A stretch of DNA of 64,000 nt, taken from positions 220,713,834 through 220,777,833 of the forward strand of contig CM071568.1 of NCBI GenBank assembly GCA_036426205.1, in the 5' to 3' direction. The notes under the pieces were generated by a model. It was not told the DNA's origin. It ran no database searches and saw only the letters and a program-made list of their open reading frames with translations. Shown piece by piece: positions 20,865-32,971 of the stretch. The stretch comes from Ascaphus truei. Lineage: Eukaryota; Chordata; Amphibia; Anura; Ascaphidae. The first letter of the stretch is position 1. Each line of letters opens with the position of its first letter. A program made the position numbers and the translations under genes.

Positions 20865-21564
20865 TAAGGCCCCGCTCCCAGAGTCAGCGCGCCCGCACTG
20901 CAGACAGGCGGGGCGTTGACATACACAGACCGCGATATGCGGTCTGTAGGGAGCCGGAGCCGGAGCGGGAGGTGGACGGGAGTGGGAGGCTTGAGCGGGA
21001 GGGGGGGGCGTGGCTTGAGCGGAGGGACCTGCTACTCTCCCCCCCTACCTCCACGGGCTCGGGCTGGCACTCATACACACACGCAGACACACACACACAC
21101 AGGCACACACACAGACAGAGGCAGGCACTCACGCACTCAGGCACACACATACACACACACAGACAGGCACGCACGCACTCAGGCACACACACACACACAG
21201 ACAGGCACGCACGCACTCAGACACACACACAGACAGGCACACACATACACAAACACAGAAAGGCACTCAGACACACATATACACACACAGACAGGCACTC
21301 ACGCTGCTTTCACTCCACACTCCTCCCCGCTCCCTGAAGCCTCTCCTCCTCCCGAAGCCTCCCCTCCCCATTGGCTCACAGCCACACCACGTGACGCGTC
21401 AACGCTAGGGATCACCATTCTCTTGTATCCCATAGCGGCTGACGCGCCACAGCGTGTAGTAAGCTGTGCAGCCAGGAGGGACCGGGACCGGCTCCGCAGG
21501 ATTCCCCTGCTGGTGGGGAACTCGCGTGTGGCCACCCGCGCCAGTGAGCGCAGCGGGACCGAGG
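20865..21564. mobile_element. 700-bp non-autonomous DNA element with internal (CA)n
   Basis: Precisely absent from the other LTR. It is flanked by cctaaggc at 20857-20864 and 21565-21572, an 8-bp duplication as made by hAT transposases. The ends are imperfect, GC-rich inverted repeats (taaggccccgctccc against ttaggcctcggtccc). Inside is a CA-rich microsatellite at about 21065-21300 and no coding domain. Confidence 0.7.
21065..21300 (+). repeat. (CA)n microsatellite
   Basis: Interrupted cacacaca blocks with cagacaggcac spacers. Open frames here are His/Thr-rich artefacts. Confidence 0.85.
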
Positions 21565-22206
21565 CCTAAGGCGGGATCAGCGCCTGATGACCGGTGTTGG
21601 TGCACTTGTTGTTACAATATACCTTCCGGTCATGGCGGTGACCGGTACCTCTTCACAAAGGATCCGATGCCTCCGACCCTTGACCTCCAGATGTCGCGGT
21701 GTCCAGCAGTCTGGTCCCAGATGACTGCAACCGGCCGCAACTCTGTGCTTTGTCCCTAACTAATGCATAGTAGGGTGACAATCACTTCCACTACAGGGCG
21801 TCCCTGCAGTTCAGCAGCCTACTGTGACTCAGGGGATGCTCCTATGGGCCTGAGATAGCTGCCTATGCAGGCGGGTCACTGACCCCCTGCACTCACACTA
21901 CCTCCTTCAGCTCTGTCCAGATCTCTCTCTGACTAGCGTGGTCTCTCCCCCACGCTTCCCTTTCCTGCTCCCGTCATCCTAGCCTTCTGATGTTTCTTTA
22001 CCATCAGGTGACGCCCAGGAGCTCATGGGAGGTTGTAGTTGTTCACTCCTGGACCTCTCTGCCTTAATCTGCACAGACACACAGCTATTACATCAGCCAC
22101 TGCCTGTCTCACTCTGCTCTGACACACTGCAACGCTGTTGCAGACACTACACAGGCCTCTCACTGAACAGAGTCAAACACCAACTGAACACACATCCTTA
22201 TACCTG

Positions 22207-22941
22207 CAACAAGAAGAAGCTGGCAAGTGATCTTTAAATAATTATGACTAACAAAAAATCCACTATGTCCAAATGATCCCCACACATGTAAAACACATAA
22301 CTCCATTACTCAACAATGTTCAAATGATTGAATCACTGCATGTAGCATTAGCCATATAGTACTGATTGGTATTCACTCCAGTGTTTTAGATGACATTTCT
22401 GTTGATGTATTAATTGTTACCGATTAGCTTTTCAACCCGCCACAAATAAAAAATTATTTGCTCATTTTACAACGTAGGACTACTAGCCTCAGGTCACATT
22501 CATAGAATTGGCACTAAAGACATGTTAAACCTTAACACCGTTTAGGAAAGCTGTTCAACATTTAAACACGCATAATCTCATATTCTACTTCCATTCATAT
22601 TGTATACATATTGCACATAATTTGAAGATATATGACCAGAATCACAAGAAGGTGCTAAGCTTTAGCATGCCTTTAGTCCCATTCAGTTTAATGGTAATAT
22701 AGACGTGCTGAAACATCGAACCCTTTTGAGGATCTGGACCCTATTTTATTATTTATTCAGGCATCGTTTGAAATCATACCTATTTGTGTTCTACATGTAC
22801 AGTAAACCATCTCACCAAATCCCAATGCAAGCTCTGGCCTCAGAGTGACACGTCTACCAGCAGGATACTTCTCATGGAGAAGAAGAGGAGTTCTTTATTT
22901 TAAATGTAACAGACATAGAACCTTCCACCCCATCTCTAGTT
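22207..22941. other. no recognised feature
   Basis: A/T-rich DNA without coding or repeat signal that I can name. Confidence 0.3.
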
Positions 22942-23250
22942 GTGGTCGCTGATTATCTACTTCCAGTTGTGGATCCTGTTACTACTATTGCTCCCTCTCC
23001 TGTTCTGCCTCCTATACCAAATCTTGTTATGGCTCCAGTTCTGTCTCCTATACCAGATCTTGTTATGGCTCCAGTTCTGCATCATATAGCAGATTCTGTT
23101 ATGGCTCCAGTTGTGGGTCCTGCTACTGTGGAACCTCCTCCTGCACTTGCTCCAGCTGGGGCTCATGCAGTGGGTGATGCCCTTGGTGATGCTGCAATAC
23201 TTAGGTATCAGCAGACATGGCTAGCTGTCCATAGCCAGCAATGTCGTTAG
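22942..23250 (+). CDS. Pro/Val/Ala repeat ORF, unknown
   Basis: A 102-codon frame rich in Pro, Val and Ala. Codons come from about three copies of a 36-bp DNA repeat (cctatacca-atcttgttatggctccagtt type), giving PIPNLVMAPVLS, PIPDLVMAPVLH and HIADSVMAPVVG. The frame then runs into a short non-repetitive end (AILRYQQTWLAV). Downstream DNA to about 23,500 has weak coding character in broken frames, so this may be the remnant of a longer protein such as the accessory protein of a DNA transposon. I do not recognise a domain. Confidence 0.25.
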   Translation: MVADYLLPVVDPVTTIAPSPVLPPIPNLVMAPVLSPIPDLVMAPVLHHIADSVMAPVVGPATVEPPPALAPAGAHAVGDALGDAAILRYQQTWLAVHSQQCR

Positions 23251-23858
23251 ACACAGCGCCTCATTTAGCATGGCCAGAGACACCATTGGGAATCTATTGC
23301 AGTCATCAGAGGCATTAGGAAAATCATACAGTCAGTCGGAAAACAATTAATTTTTGTAATCCAACAGGCCATTGAGTTGCTCAGGCCACCATCTATCCTT
23401 AGCATGCTGACTGTCACACAGTCAAGAGGAAAATCTATTCCACGAGATGAGCCATTCTCGACAACACCAGAGCCTCTAATGTGATGTGGCTTGCAGCACT
23501 AGTGTGGAGGTCATACCTCCATTTTCCCAGAAACAAAAGAACATGTCCTTAAAAATATGTTTTTTTTGTTTTCCAATATTGGAATCTATTGCTCTTTATA
23601 TTCTTCTATTTTGCAGTGTGATTTCATTATGGCTGAAAAAAGAACTTAGTGCATCATTACTGAGCTTTGTAGATCCCTGTTAGCACTTAAGATGTTAACT
23701 GAAGTTCACATCTCGTTAAGACACTAACAAAGCTTTGTGTATTTACCCCTTTGTGTCTTGAACAATTCTTCAAGTACTGCTGTGAAAAGCTTTGGTGATA
23801 TGGTGGCCCTGAATTACACCATTGCTGATCCTTGTCCTGCTTGAATCCTCATGTAATC

Positions 23859-24160
23859 CAGCGCTGTCAAACATGCAGTGCACGGGCTGTATGTGACACA
23901 TACAACCCTCTCATGTGGCCCAGAGCTTGTTTGGCCGGAAGAGTGAGCAATGGAGGGAGGCTGTTTGGCTGGGCAGGGAGTGAAAATGGGAGAAAGGCTA
24001 TTTGTCTGGGAGGGAGGGAGGGAGGGGGAGTGGGCGGTGCTTTGACTGTTCAGTCAGGAGGGAGGTAGGTTGTTTCGGGCAGGTATTGCGAGAGGATGGA
24101 GAAAGAGAGGGGACAGAGGGGGAGTGATAGTTTGGAGGGAGAGTGGATGGAGGTGTGACT
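23859..24160 (+). mobile_element. hAT-type terminal relic
   Basis: cagcgctgtcaaacatgcag followed by cacgggctgtatgtg and catgtggccc resembles hAT/Charlie-type left ends (cag-g-tgtcaaac then cgggccgcatgtggccc). A G-rich stretch follows. No right end or target duplication was found. Confidence 0.35.
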
Positions 24161-26340
24161 CATTTAAATATACTTTGCATTGCCATTAGCATATCTCCCA
24201 GGGTACATCATGTGTGTTCCTTTTTTAAGACCGGAATCTCTCCCTAATTTATTTGCAGGGAGGTTTGAGGGGACATATATTCAACTGGAGATACTATTAA
24301 ATTGGTACTCCTCCTCCCTTGCCCCCCCCCCCATCTTCATCCTAATAATTTTTATTATTGTAATTTATTTTGTTTTGCTTTTTACTGATATAAATTGTGT
24401 GCCATGGTAAGAAAATATTAGCTAAAAATAAACTCCTGTCCTCAAGAAGAAAAGCAGGGTATTGAGTGTTGTGCTCAACCACACAAAATAAAGGAAAGTA
24501 AAAAAATGTGTCATGTTTGGATGACGTCAGTAAAGGTGACATCACTAGCGGGACAGAGACTCGTCTCATTGACGCTAGTATGGGAGTCGGTTAGCTGAAA
24601 TTTAAAGAATACAGCACAAGGCTAATTACAGTTTATAGCATGTAGCCCAGTGATCTCACGTGAACATACCATCATTGCTATTTCAGCCCAAAAGTGGATC
24701 TACTATCACTATACCCCTAAGTGTGGTGCTCAGTGGGAACCATAGCCTCTGAAAGTATACCGTGGTTTGTGAGCTGTTCTTAAATTAGTATGTCATGTTA
24801 TCACACTGTTCCTTAGGGTTCTGTAGTCACCTGGCCTCACTGGTCCTGATCCATTCACTCACATTGTCACTCAGCATCTATTGGTTTATTGCACATGTCA
24901 CTTACAGTAGTTTATACAGTAGTTTTTTTTACCTACACAAGTTTATGGGCCCAGACCTCTGCACTACCAGTGATCAAATCTGCAGCAATTCTCTGTCTTA
25001 CGTGTGCTGTACAAAGTCACAGTCATTGTTTAATTCGTTTTTAAGTTTATTCCTTGATAATATGTTAATTTTATCAATAAAGGTTATTTTTTATTTTCCA
25101 TTATTCTGTGAGGTTGAGTGTATCACTGGGGGATTCTTTTCTAAATATATTGACTGTAACCTGTTCCCTGATAGCAACCCTCCAGTACCAGTATTAAAGC
25201 TGCAGTTCAAGTAATATCCTCTATGTGTTTTTTATTTATTTTTTAACTAAATCAGTTCTGTACTATGAGAATATACTTGTAGAATTTTGAAATTAAAAAA
25301 AAAAACATTTTAAAGATATTTTTAATGTATTCTAATGTAACAAGCATATTTCTTCCTATAGCAACCATTTACAAAGTCACATAATAATCTCCTTCCCCTT
25401 CTGAAACAGCATCACCTTTTTGTGCCCTGCCCTCTCTAGCCATGAACCAATTGAATCTAGTGCCTGCCTGATCACATAATCTTCCTCACAGAACTTTGGC
25501 TGTCAGTGCAGCAGAAGAGGACCCAGGATTAATTTAGTGAACCCCAAGCTGAATCTTCAGCGATCGATTACAGAAGAAAGGATCGATCAGCAATTTAGCT
25601 AATCCCTTGTCAGTGTGATGATTGTATTGATGCACATATTGAATTACATTTATTTTTTTTAAACGACAGCTTTAACTGCAGCTTTAATACTACTAGCTGA
25701 GCAGGCATCCTCTTCCCTACTATACCACTATTGAGTGTTGTGGTTTGTATAAATGATACTTAATATTTTGATGCAATCTGATCATCAGATCAGGTAGGGT
25801 GGGCTAACTGAAGAACAAATAGTTAATAGATTCCTGGACTCTATACTGATTGTCCAGCATTAAATTAATACTAAGGCTATGTGCAAATGCCACTGCTTAA
25901 AGTGAGTTTGGTTCTGTTAACCTAGGTCGCTGCTGGGTGGACCATAGGGGACTGCTAACAACTATATGAAAGCCTGGAACCTTACAACATTTCTTTATAT
26001 GCATCGGGGTATCTGTAATTACAAATATGGTTGGACCCATCAGGTTGCCAGGTTTACAAAGATAATTGTATCTATCAGGATACTTGGAATATAAAAATGT
26101 TGAGCTGTGCAAGATAAGCAATGTTATATTACACGAATGGACTGAGTATGGACCAGAGATGAGCTGGAATGAACTGGAACCCTATTCTGGCACTTATTTT
26201 AGCAACCAAAACTGTGATCCAGCAGCTCTTCGGGGTCCACTCTGCCAGTCCTATTACTAGAAGTCAGACCGAACTTCTCCAATTGGAAAATGGGTTGGCT
26301 CCCTCTGACACCGGCTAGACCCCTCATGCCCCGTTTCACA
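24161..26340. other. no recognised feature
   Basis: A/T-rich sequence with scattered short ORFs that have no domains, including a Ser/Leu/Phe-rich frame near 24,795-25,214. No LTR, TIR or gene was identified. Confidence 0.3.
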
Positions 26341-27010
26341 GGTAGAGTCCTGAAAAGGGGTGAGTGAGAGAGAAGAGGGGGTTGGGGGGACTGACAAACA
26401 AAAGAGGGGAGGGAGAAGAGGTGGAGAGTGCGAGAGAAGGGGAGGGTGAGAGGATGGAGTGAGAGAAAAGAGGGGGATGAGATAGAAGAGGGGTTGTGAG
26501 AGAGAAGAAGGGGGAGGGAGAGTTAGAGAGAAGGGGAAGTGGGAGTGAGAGATTAGAGAGTGGGGGAAAGTGAGAGAGACAGGAGGGGGGAGTGGGAGAG
26601 AAAAGAGAGAAGGAGGGAGTGACAGAGAAGATGGGGGAGAATGAGAGAGAAGAGGGAGGGAGATTTAAAAAGTAGACAGGGGAGTGAGAGAGAGGGGATA
26701 AGATTGAGAGAGGGGGAGAGAGAGGGGAAAGTGAGAGAGAATAGGGAGGGGGAAGTTGAGAGAAGAGGGGGCAGTGAAAGAGAATAGGGGGGAGTAAGAG
26801 GAAAGGCAGAAAGGGGTCATATAGAACAGGGGGAGAATGTGAGAGAGGGGAAGAGTTAAAGAGAGAAGGAGCATGAGAAAGAAGGGGAGGGGCGAGTAAG
26901 AGAAAGAGGAGGAGAGTGAGAGAGAAGGGGGAGAGTGAGAGGTGGGAGTAAAACAGAGGGGGAGTGAAAGAGTAGAGGGGGATAGTGAGAGAAGAGGGGA
27001 TTGAGAGAGA
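26341..27010 (+). repeat. GA-rich low-complexity tract
   Basis: Irregular copies of gtgagagagaagaggggga over about 670 bp. The purine strand is plus. The Ser/Pro/Leu-rich frame on the minus strand is an artefact of this composition. Confidence 0.85.
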
Positions 27011-27188
27011 ATCATTTTTTCAAGTTTCAATAATGTGAGAGTTTAAGTGATATTCAGTATTTCTATACATATTTTTTTACTTCAAGACCGTGATTGATCG
27101 TCATGACAGACAATAGCAGCCTTTTTTGACAACTTTGTTGCCGGTGCCACGATTGTCAGTGCAAACTAGGCTTATTTTTTGGCTCGTA

Positions 27189-27536
27189 CAGTACCGGCAG
27201 CTTTTATTCGAACACTTCCCGCACGGCAGGATGCGTGCGGGAAGCGTGGTGACGCGGCTTGTTGCGGAGCACTGTGACGTCACAGTCACGTGCGCGCCCG
27301 GCTTCCCCGGCTTCCCCGACACCCCTGGAGTTTAAAGTGAGGTAAGCGGGGGTGCGGTGGAAGCAGAGGGGCAGAGCAGAAGCCGGGTTCGGGGTCGGGA
27401 AGGGGGGCTAAAATGCGCCCGAAGTGGAGGGGGGGTGTGTGGAGGAAACGCGGCGGCGCGCGGTCTAGACTGGCGCCAGCCGGAGTAGATCCCGGAATGC
27501 CGCCGGCATTTGTTCGAATAAAAGCTGCCGGTACTG
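27189..27536. mobile_element. Tigger/pogo-type MITE with perfect terminal repeats
   Basis: Ends are cagtaccggcagcttttatt on the left and its exact inverse on the right. The inverted repeats match over at least 26 bp. TA dinucleotides flank both ends (27187-27188 and 27537-27538). The CAG start and TA duplication fit the pogo/Tigger branch of Tc1/mariner. The inside is GC-rich and has no transposase. Confidence 0.85.
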
Positions 27537-27538
27537 TA

Positions 27539-29229
27539 TAATACCACACAATAGTGTGAGAATTGAATTGGTGCAACATTATTGCTTTAACTGAAGTTTG
27601 ACTATACAGTACTAAGACAATTTGATGAGAAAATCCACGAATTGATGGCGTTTCAATTTTTTTGCCTGTGTTTCATTCTGTGTTATGAATTTTTGTTCTA
27701 TTAGTTTTAATCGCTCATCCCACAATGCAGTATAAAATATAGCATTTTCCTAGTAATATGAATTAGGGGTTCGGCCTATATGCAGGACTAATATGATGAG
27801 AGTCATGTAATGTAGTTAAGAATAGTGTATGAGTTTGATTGCTTTCATATCTTTCTTTGTTTTGCATCCAATGGTTATTTCCGTACTTGGTAGTATAGAA
27901 ATAAAGTTCTAAACTGAGAAAGAACCTACTGGAAATTTTTATTGTCAAGCATTTGGTCCTTTACATTGGACTCAGTGGACTCAGTCCTTCTACTAAACCC
28001 CTTGTGGAGTGGGTGTGTCAGCATCCACATTGACAATTAATTGATTATTGCTAATAGGCAAGCGTATATCTCCAATATGTGTTATATTCATTTTTAGGGG
28101 TAATTCTATATGGTCCGAAGCTGCAAAAAAAAAACAATCAAGGTAATGTTTTGCCTTGAAAATATGCAGTAGAATTATCCCCTTATATAATCAAATGAGA
28201 TATAAATATATTTGCAGAACAATACTGAGGTGGAATGAGAGAAAGAAGAATTAAATAAATTCCACTAAAGATAATTAATAAAAATGTTATTCTATTGTTT
28301 TAAATATCTTCAAAAGTATACAGTAACTGCAATTAAGATTTTGAAACCTCACTGTTTCTTCTTTAAATGTCAGACTTGTGAGGTCTCAAAATCTTGTTAA
28401 ACTATATCGCTAAAGAAATATAATGTTAATTCATCAAAAAGTATCAGAACCTGCAGCAAACCTGTACAGTACTGTGTGTGAAAGTGAATGCAGCTTTGTT
28501 AAATCCCTGAAAAACTGTAGCCACATCTTTCATTACAAGTGTGAACTGCCTTTTCCTATCATATTGAAAAAAGTATAGACACTGTAACTATCAAAATTTG
28601 ATTATGCATATGAGTTTTTATTTTTATTTGGCCCTTTAACCAACCTTATGTTTACATGTGGAGTACTCAATTTCTGGTTAAACTTTTTTTGCTGTATTCA
28701 ATAATAAGTTCACATACAACACATTAAAGAGATGCGCGTCTCGGAAATACAATTTGCCATACAGCTTAATCAATGTTCTTAGAAATGCTAAAATGACGTG
28801 GGCCTGCATTTTAGTCACAAGGAAGAGCATCTTATTTCAAAGAGTTTCTATATTCTGTACAGCAATTAGCTTATGGTATGAAGACAGCCAACAAAAAGTA
28901 AGTTACACAATGCGACCTATTAACAAAGCAGTGATGAGTCGTTTAATGGGCGATAAATGTTCTAATAGCGAGATACTGACTGATCTGCTATTCACAAAGC
29001 AGTGATAACACTGCAGTATTGCGCTATAATTGCTTTTTTAATGCCCATTAACAGCCAGAGGCAAAAAAGTTGTCTGACAGGCAAAAAAAGCCAAAGGTGC
29101 TTTTTTTGCCAGGAATAGCTATTCACAAAGCCGTAATAACTTTATCGGTCTATAAAATCTTGCAATATTTAACACCAGATAAAGACTGTTGCTAAAAAGA
29201 TTGAGAGATGCATAAAAATTTTTGTCTGC
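27539..29229. other. A/T-rich, mostly unannotated; small palindromic repeat at 28095-28185
   Basis: At 28095-28108 and 28170-28185 the sequence aggggtaattcta faces its inverse, a 90-bp mini-inverted repeat. Near 28,960-29,130 tattcacaaagc occurs twice beside cagtgataac-like sequence, which suggests a worn MITE. No genes were seen. Confidence 0.35.
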
Positions 29230-29790
29230 ACAGAATTGATACCAGGGGCCAGAGGGGCTCTTTGGGGGTCTCTGGAAGGTCCCCGTGTGTGCCTGGGTGT
29301 CCTTTGGTGGTTCCTGTGGTTTTCTGGGAGCCCCATTGGTGTTCAGGGGTCCTCGAGTGGTCCCCATGGGTGTACGGGCCATCTGGAGGGTCCTCATGGG
29401 CAGTGTTCGACAAACCTATACATTTGCTCGCCCCGGGCGAGTGGATTTAACCCCCGGGCGAGTAAATATTGGCCCAAGCAGCACACGTTTGGTACTAGCT
29501 GGCGAGTAGAATTTTTTGTGTGGCGAGTAGATTTTTTGGTGATTTGTCAACCACTGCTCATGGGTGTCCGGGGGCCCCACGGATGTCCAGGAGTCCTCGG
29601 GTTGTCTCTGCAGGTGTCGTGGGGCCCCATGGGTGTCCTGGGCCTCCAGGTGGTCCCCATTGGTGTCCAGGGGCCCCACAGTTGTCTGGGGGTACTCAGG
29701 TGGTCTGAATTGGTGTTCAGGGGCCTCTGGGTGGTCTCCATGTGTGTCGAGGGGCCCCATGAATGTCCAGGGGTCCTCCGCTGGCCTGTG
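29230..29790 (+). repeat. G/C-rich minisatellite, unit about 30 bp
   Basis: Repeated forms of ggtgtccaggggccccac and tggtccccatgggtg. It is interrupted by the hAT MITE at 29401-29556. Long open frames on both strands come from the repeat. Confidence 0.75.
29401..29556. mobile_element. hAT MITE, 156 bp
   Basis: The left end cagtgttcgacaaacc and right end ttgtcaaccactg are inverted repeats. ctcatggg is duplicated exactly at 29393-29400 and 29557-29564, an 8-bp hAT-type target duplication. Confidence 0.85.
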
Positions 29791-30179
29791 GTACCAATCC
29801 TGTGCAAGAAATAAAAATGTGCAATACATTCAAATAAATACACGCACCCTCACCACTCCACCCCCCACTAATACATACAGTACAGTAATGGGCAAAATTA
29901 CTTTTATCAAATATATGGATAATAGTGCATTTGCCCATTTAAAAATAAAACATCAACCAGCATTAAGTAAATAAAACTTGCACTTACCACTGTCATGATG
30001 AAGGCTGTCTTCATCCTTGTCACCATCCTTGTCCTCCGCTGGAAGCAACAATATAATCAAAAATACAATTTAATGGACCCTAATGCTTTAATCACCTTGG
30101 TTGTTAGTAACCGCTATGGTAATTAAGGGGTTAACCCACCCTCCCCTGCTACCCACCTGTGAGGCCTAACCAACCACCC

Positions 30180-30650
30180 CAGGGACACTACCCCCACTAT
30201 CCATTGATTGGCACAGTGTTAAATCATGCCCAAAAAAATAGCAATAAATGGGGAAGTTAAAAAAAAACAGGTCCAAAATAAAACACATTACATAAAAAAA
30301 TACATATAGAAAATGCCAAAAAAAAAAAACAATTGATTGGCACAGTGGTACATCATGCCCATCTAATATGAAAGTCAATGGTCAACCTAAAAAATAAAGA
30401 ACCACCAACAATATAAAATTTTATAAAACAATCACCAAATAAACAACAATAAAAAAGTAAATTAAAAAAAAACAGAAATCAATAAAGCAAATACCAAAGA
30501 AACACCAGAATTAAAAATCAAAACACACACAAAACAAAAACACACCAAATAAACACAATTCTTAAAAAGCAAAACACCAAAAATAAACCACAATTTAAAA
30601 GCAAACATCAAAAAAACTGAAATTAAAAATAGAAAACACAAAAAAAATAA
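30180..30650 (-). repeat. A/T-rich repeat, inverted relative to 35330-35860
   Basis: A-rich on plus (caccaaataaacaacaat, attgattggcacagtgg-aatcatgccc). The T-rich sequence at 35330-35860 is its reverse complement, block by block, with substitutions and small indels. Confidence 0.75.
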
Positions 30651-30937
30651 GGCCTCATGCATTAAGCGCCGAAAAAATGCTTTCGGCAAGTGTTGCCGAT
30701 AGGCATGATTTTGGCAATTTGCCCCCGCAGTATTCAGTAAGGGCCGAATCCATGCCGATCCCTGCCAAATCTCTGCGAAAGCAAAACGCTGATGAGCCGG
30801 TGATAAAAAAAGCCTGGCTCCCGATAACCTGGCGATAGGCTGTTTCTGCCGATATGTGTTTGCAGCAGAGAGAGACCCACCACTCTCTCTGTGCAAACAT
30901 CGGCAAAATAAAAACATATCAAATCAACTTTTACTCA

Positions 30938-31199
30938 TAGTGTACATGTGCAGGGGGTCTCCGGAGCTGAACTGCATTGGTTTCAGGTCCGGGGACCCCC
31001 TGCTTCCTGAGATACAGACCCTGTTATGAGGTGCCGGTATCCCTCTGCATTTAATGTCCCGATCACGTGACCGCGGAATGTAAACAAAGCAGAGGGATAC
31101 CGGCACCTCATAAAGGTGCCTGTATCTCGGGAAGCAGGGGGTCCCCGGATCTAAAACCAAAGCGGTTCAGCTCTGGAGACCCTCTGCACATCTACACTA
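30938..31199. repeat. foldback palindrome, unit A
   Basis: Two arms of about 115 bp. Each arm itself contains a hairpin, gcagggggtctccgga facing tccggggaccccctgc. The arms are inverted copies: gaggtgccggtatccctctg faces its complement. Confidence 0.8.
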
Positions 31200-31246
31200 T
31201 CAGTAAAACACACATATCAATAAACAATCATTCCTTACCTTTGCGG

Positions 31247-31607
31247 CTATGTGCTATGGTAATGAAGCAGCATGAATGTATTTTTAATAATATTGTACAG
31301 TGAGAAGGGGGGCCCTTGAGCTGAACCGCATTGCTTTGTGGACAAGGGACCCCCTGCTTCCCGAGTCACAGGCCCTGGTATGTGTCATCGGGTGGCAGTG
31401 TCGCCGCCATCTTTATAGCATCCCATACGCGCCGTGCCCGCTATAAATATGGCGACGACACTGTAACCGATGCCCCAAGCCGTAATTCGCAAAGCAGGGG
31501 GTCTCTGTGCCAGAAATCAATGCGGTTCAGCTCAGGGGACCCCCTGCTCCCGCACAATATTATTAAAATACATTAATACTGCTTCATTACCATAGCGGAT
31601 AGCCGCT
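31247..31607. repeat. foldback palindrome, unit B
   Basis: Same design as unit A with longer arms: ctatggtaatgaagcag on the left faces ctgcttcattaccatag on the right, and each arm contains the g-ggggtc / gaccccctgc hairpin. Confidence 0.8.
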
Positions 31608-32225
31608 AAGTCAATGAAGGGGTTAAGGCATAATAGCATGTTTTTTGGGGACATTTGCCCCCAATAAACATTGCAATAAACAACATACACCCCCTGTGTA
31701 TTTAAAATACATAAACACCAATCAATAAATTAAATACATATTGCACTCACCCATTTCCGGCTGCCACGATGAAGGCCATCCTCATCTTCATCCTGGCCAT
31801 GCCCCCTCCGCTGCTGCAAAACATACACAAGAATAAAAACATCCAATGTAATGTCCCCTAACCCCTTAATCACCATAGCGGTTAGTAACCGCTACAGTCA
31901 TTAAGGGATTAACCCAAACTCACTCACCACTCGGGAGGCCTACATACCCTTCCACACTAACCCCCCACCCCGTGAGGCCTAACCACCCTAACCCACTACC
32001 CACAAGGGAGGCCTACCCACATAACCTTGGGGCCAATATCCCCGCCCCCCACCCCCAGTACCCACAATTAAAACAATACACAGCCCCACATTAAACATCA
32101 TTCTATTTATTAAATACATAACCCACCCCCTGTGCCCCCCCATAAATACATGATTTATCCTTTTACATACAGGGTTCATACCCCAGCCTCACGCGAGTCC
32201 CCAGCGGGCTGGCGGGTCACCTGAC
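31608..32225. other. repeat-derived spacer, no gene
   Basis: Contains ggttagtaaccgctacagtc and ttaagggattaaccc, which also occur near 30,100 and inverted near 40,300. This is a dispersed repeat of unknown class. Confidence 0.4.
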
Positions 32226-32710
32226 AGACCTACAAGGTACCAGCAACTTGTTTCACACAGGTTCTGGAGGCCTGTTGGTGGGTCCCGCCAAGCGCCATGG
32301 CCCCCAGGTGGTCTCCTTTGGGCACCGTGGGCCACAATTGGGTCCCCATGGTTGGCCCGCGGATGTCTGGGAGCCCCGGGTCAGACCCACAGGTATCTGA
32401 GGGGCCTCGGGTGGTTCTCACGGGGGTCTGGGAACTCACAAGTGCTGACTACGGATTCACGGTGCCCCCACGGATGTTGGACCACCGATTCTTCCACGCA
32501 CACTACGGGTCCGCTGTGCCCCCACGGATGTGAGGCCACCGGTTCTTCACCGCAGACTACGGGTCCATGGTGCCCCCACAGATATGAGGCCACCAGTTCT
32601 TCTCCGCAGGTGTCACCCGTGGACACACCAGCCTGATACCCGTGAGATACCCGAGGATACCACAGGTGGTCTCCAGAGGTCTCAAGCAGAACCAAGGTAC
32701 AAACCCTGAA
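32226..32710 (+). repeat. G/C-rich minisatellite including a ~66-bp unit array
   Basis: From about 32,440 to 32,625 a unit with actacgggtcc-cggtgcccccacggat and gaggccaccggttcttc recurs about three times. The flanks are less regular. Confidence 0.65.
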
Positions 32711-32971
32711 TGTAAAATAAATAAACCTGGCCTATACATTCAATACATACACCGCCCCCCCAACACTTACAGTACAATAATGTGCAAAATAACTTTTATC
32801 CAGATGGGATAATAGATTATTTGCCCATTATTAAACACCTTAACTAGCATATTAAATAAATAAAGTACTACTGACCTCATCAATAAGAAGCCCCCGTCGC
32901 CAGCAACATCCTTGTCTTTCGTTGCCCACAAAATACATAGCCAATACATTGCAATTACATTCAGATATCAA

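Larger units (their letters stand above)
13514..22202 (-). mobile_element. Ty3/gypsy LTR retrotransposon with PNMA-like gag (copy 2, full span)
   Basis: Two LTRs (13514-14610 and 20399-22202) flank a 5.8-kb internal region read on the minus strand as gag, protease, RT, RNase H, integrase and tail. LTRs begin TG and end CA in element orientation, apart from a CA-to-TA change at the outer edge of the 5' LTR. The flanks are cctg (13510-13513) and cctg (22203-22206), a 4-bp target duplication, or 5 bp (acctg) if the last A is shared. A polypurine tract and a candidate primer site are in place. Pol is interrupted by a stop and several frameshifts, so the copy is not autonomous now. A 700-bp unrelated element sits inside the 5' LTR. 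Confidence 0.9.
20399..22202 (-). repeat. 5' LTR of gypsy copy 2, split by an insertion
   Basis: Homologous to 13514-14610 on both sides of the insertion at 20865-21564. The homology resumes with cctaaggcgggatcagcg. Small differences (for example tgacgcctcccaaag versus tgacacccccaaag) show the two LTRs have diverged since insertion. Confidence 0.9.

Noticed and set aside
26665..27030. 121-codon Ser/Pro/Leu frame on minus
   Set aside because: Direct product of the GA-rich tract.
29236..29814. 192-codon frame on plus
   Set aside because: Made of minisatellite units and runs through an inserted hAT MITE.
30938..31607. Regularly spaced palindromes as a CRISPR-like array
   Set aside because: Units are long foldbacks with variable spacing in a eukaryotic repeat field, with no unique spacers and no cas genes.
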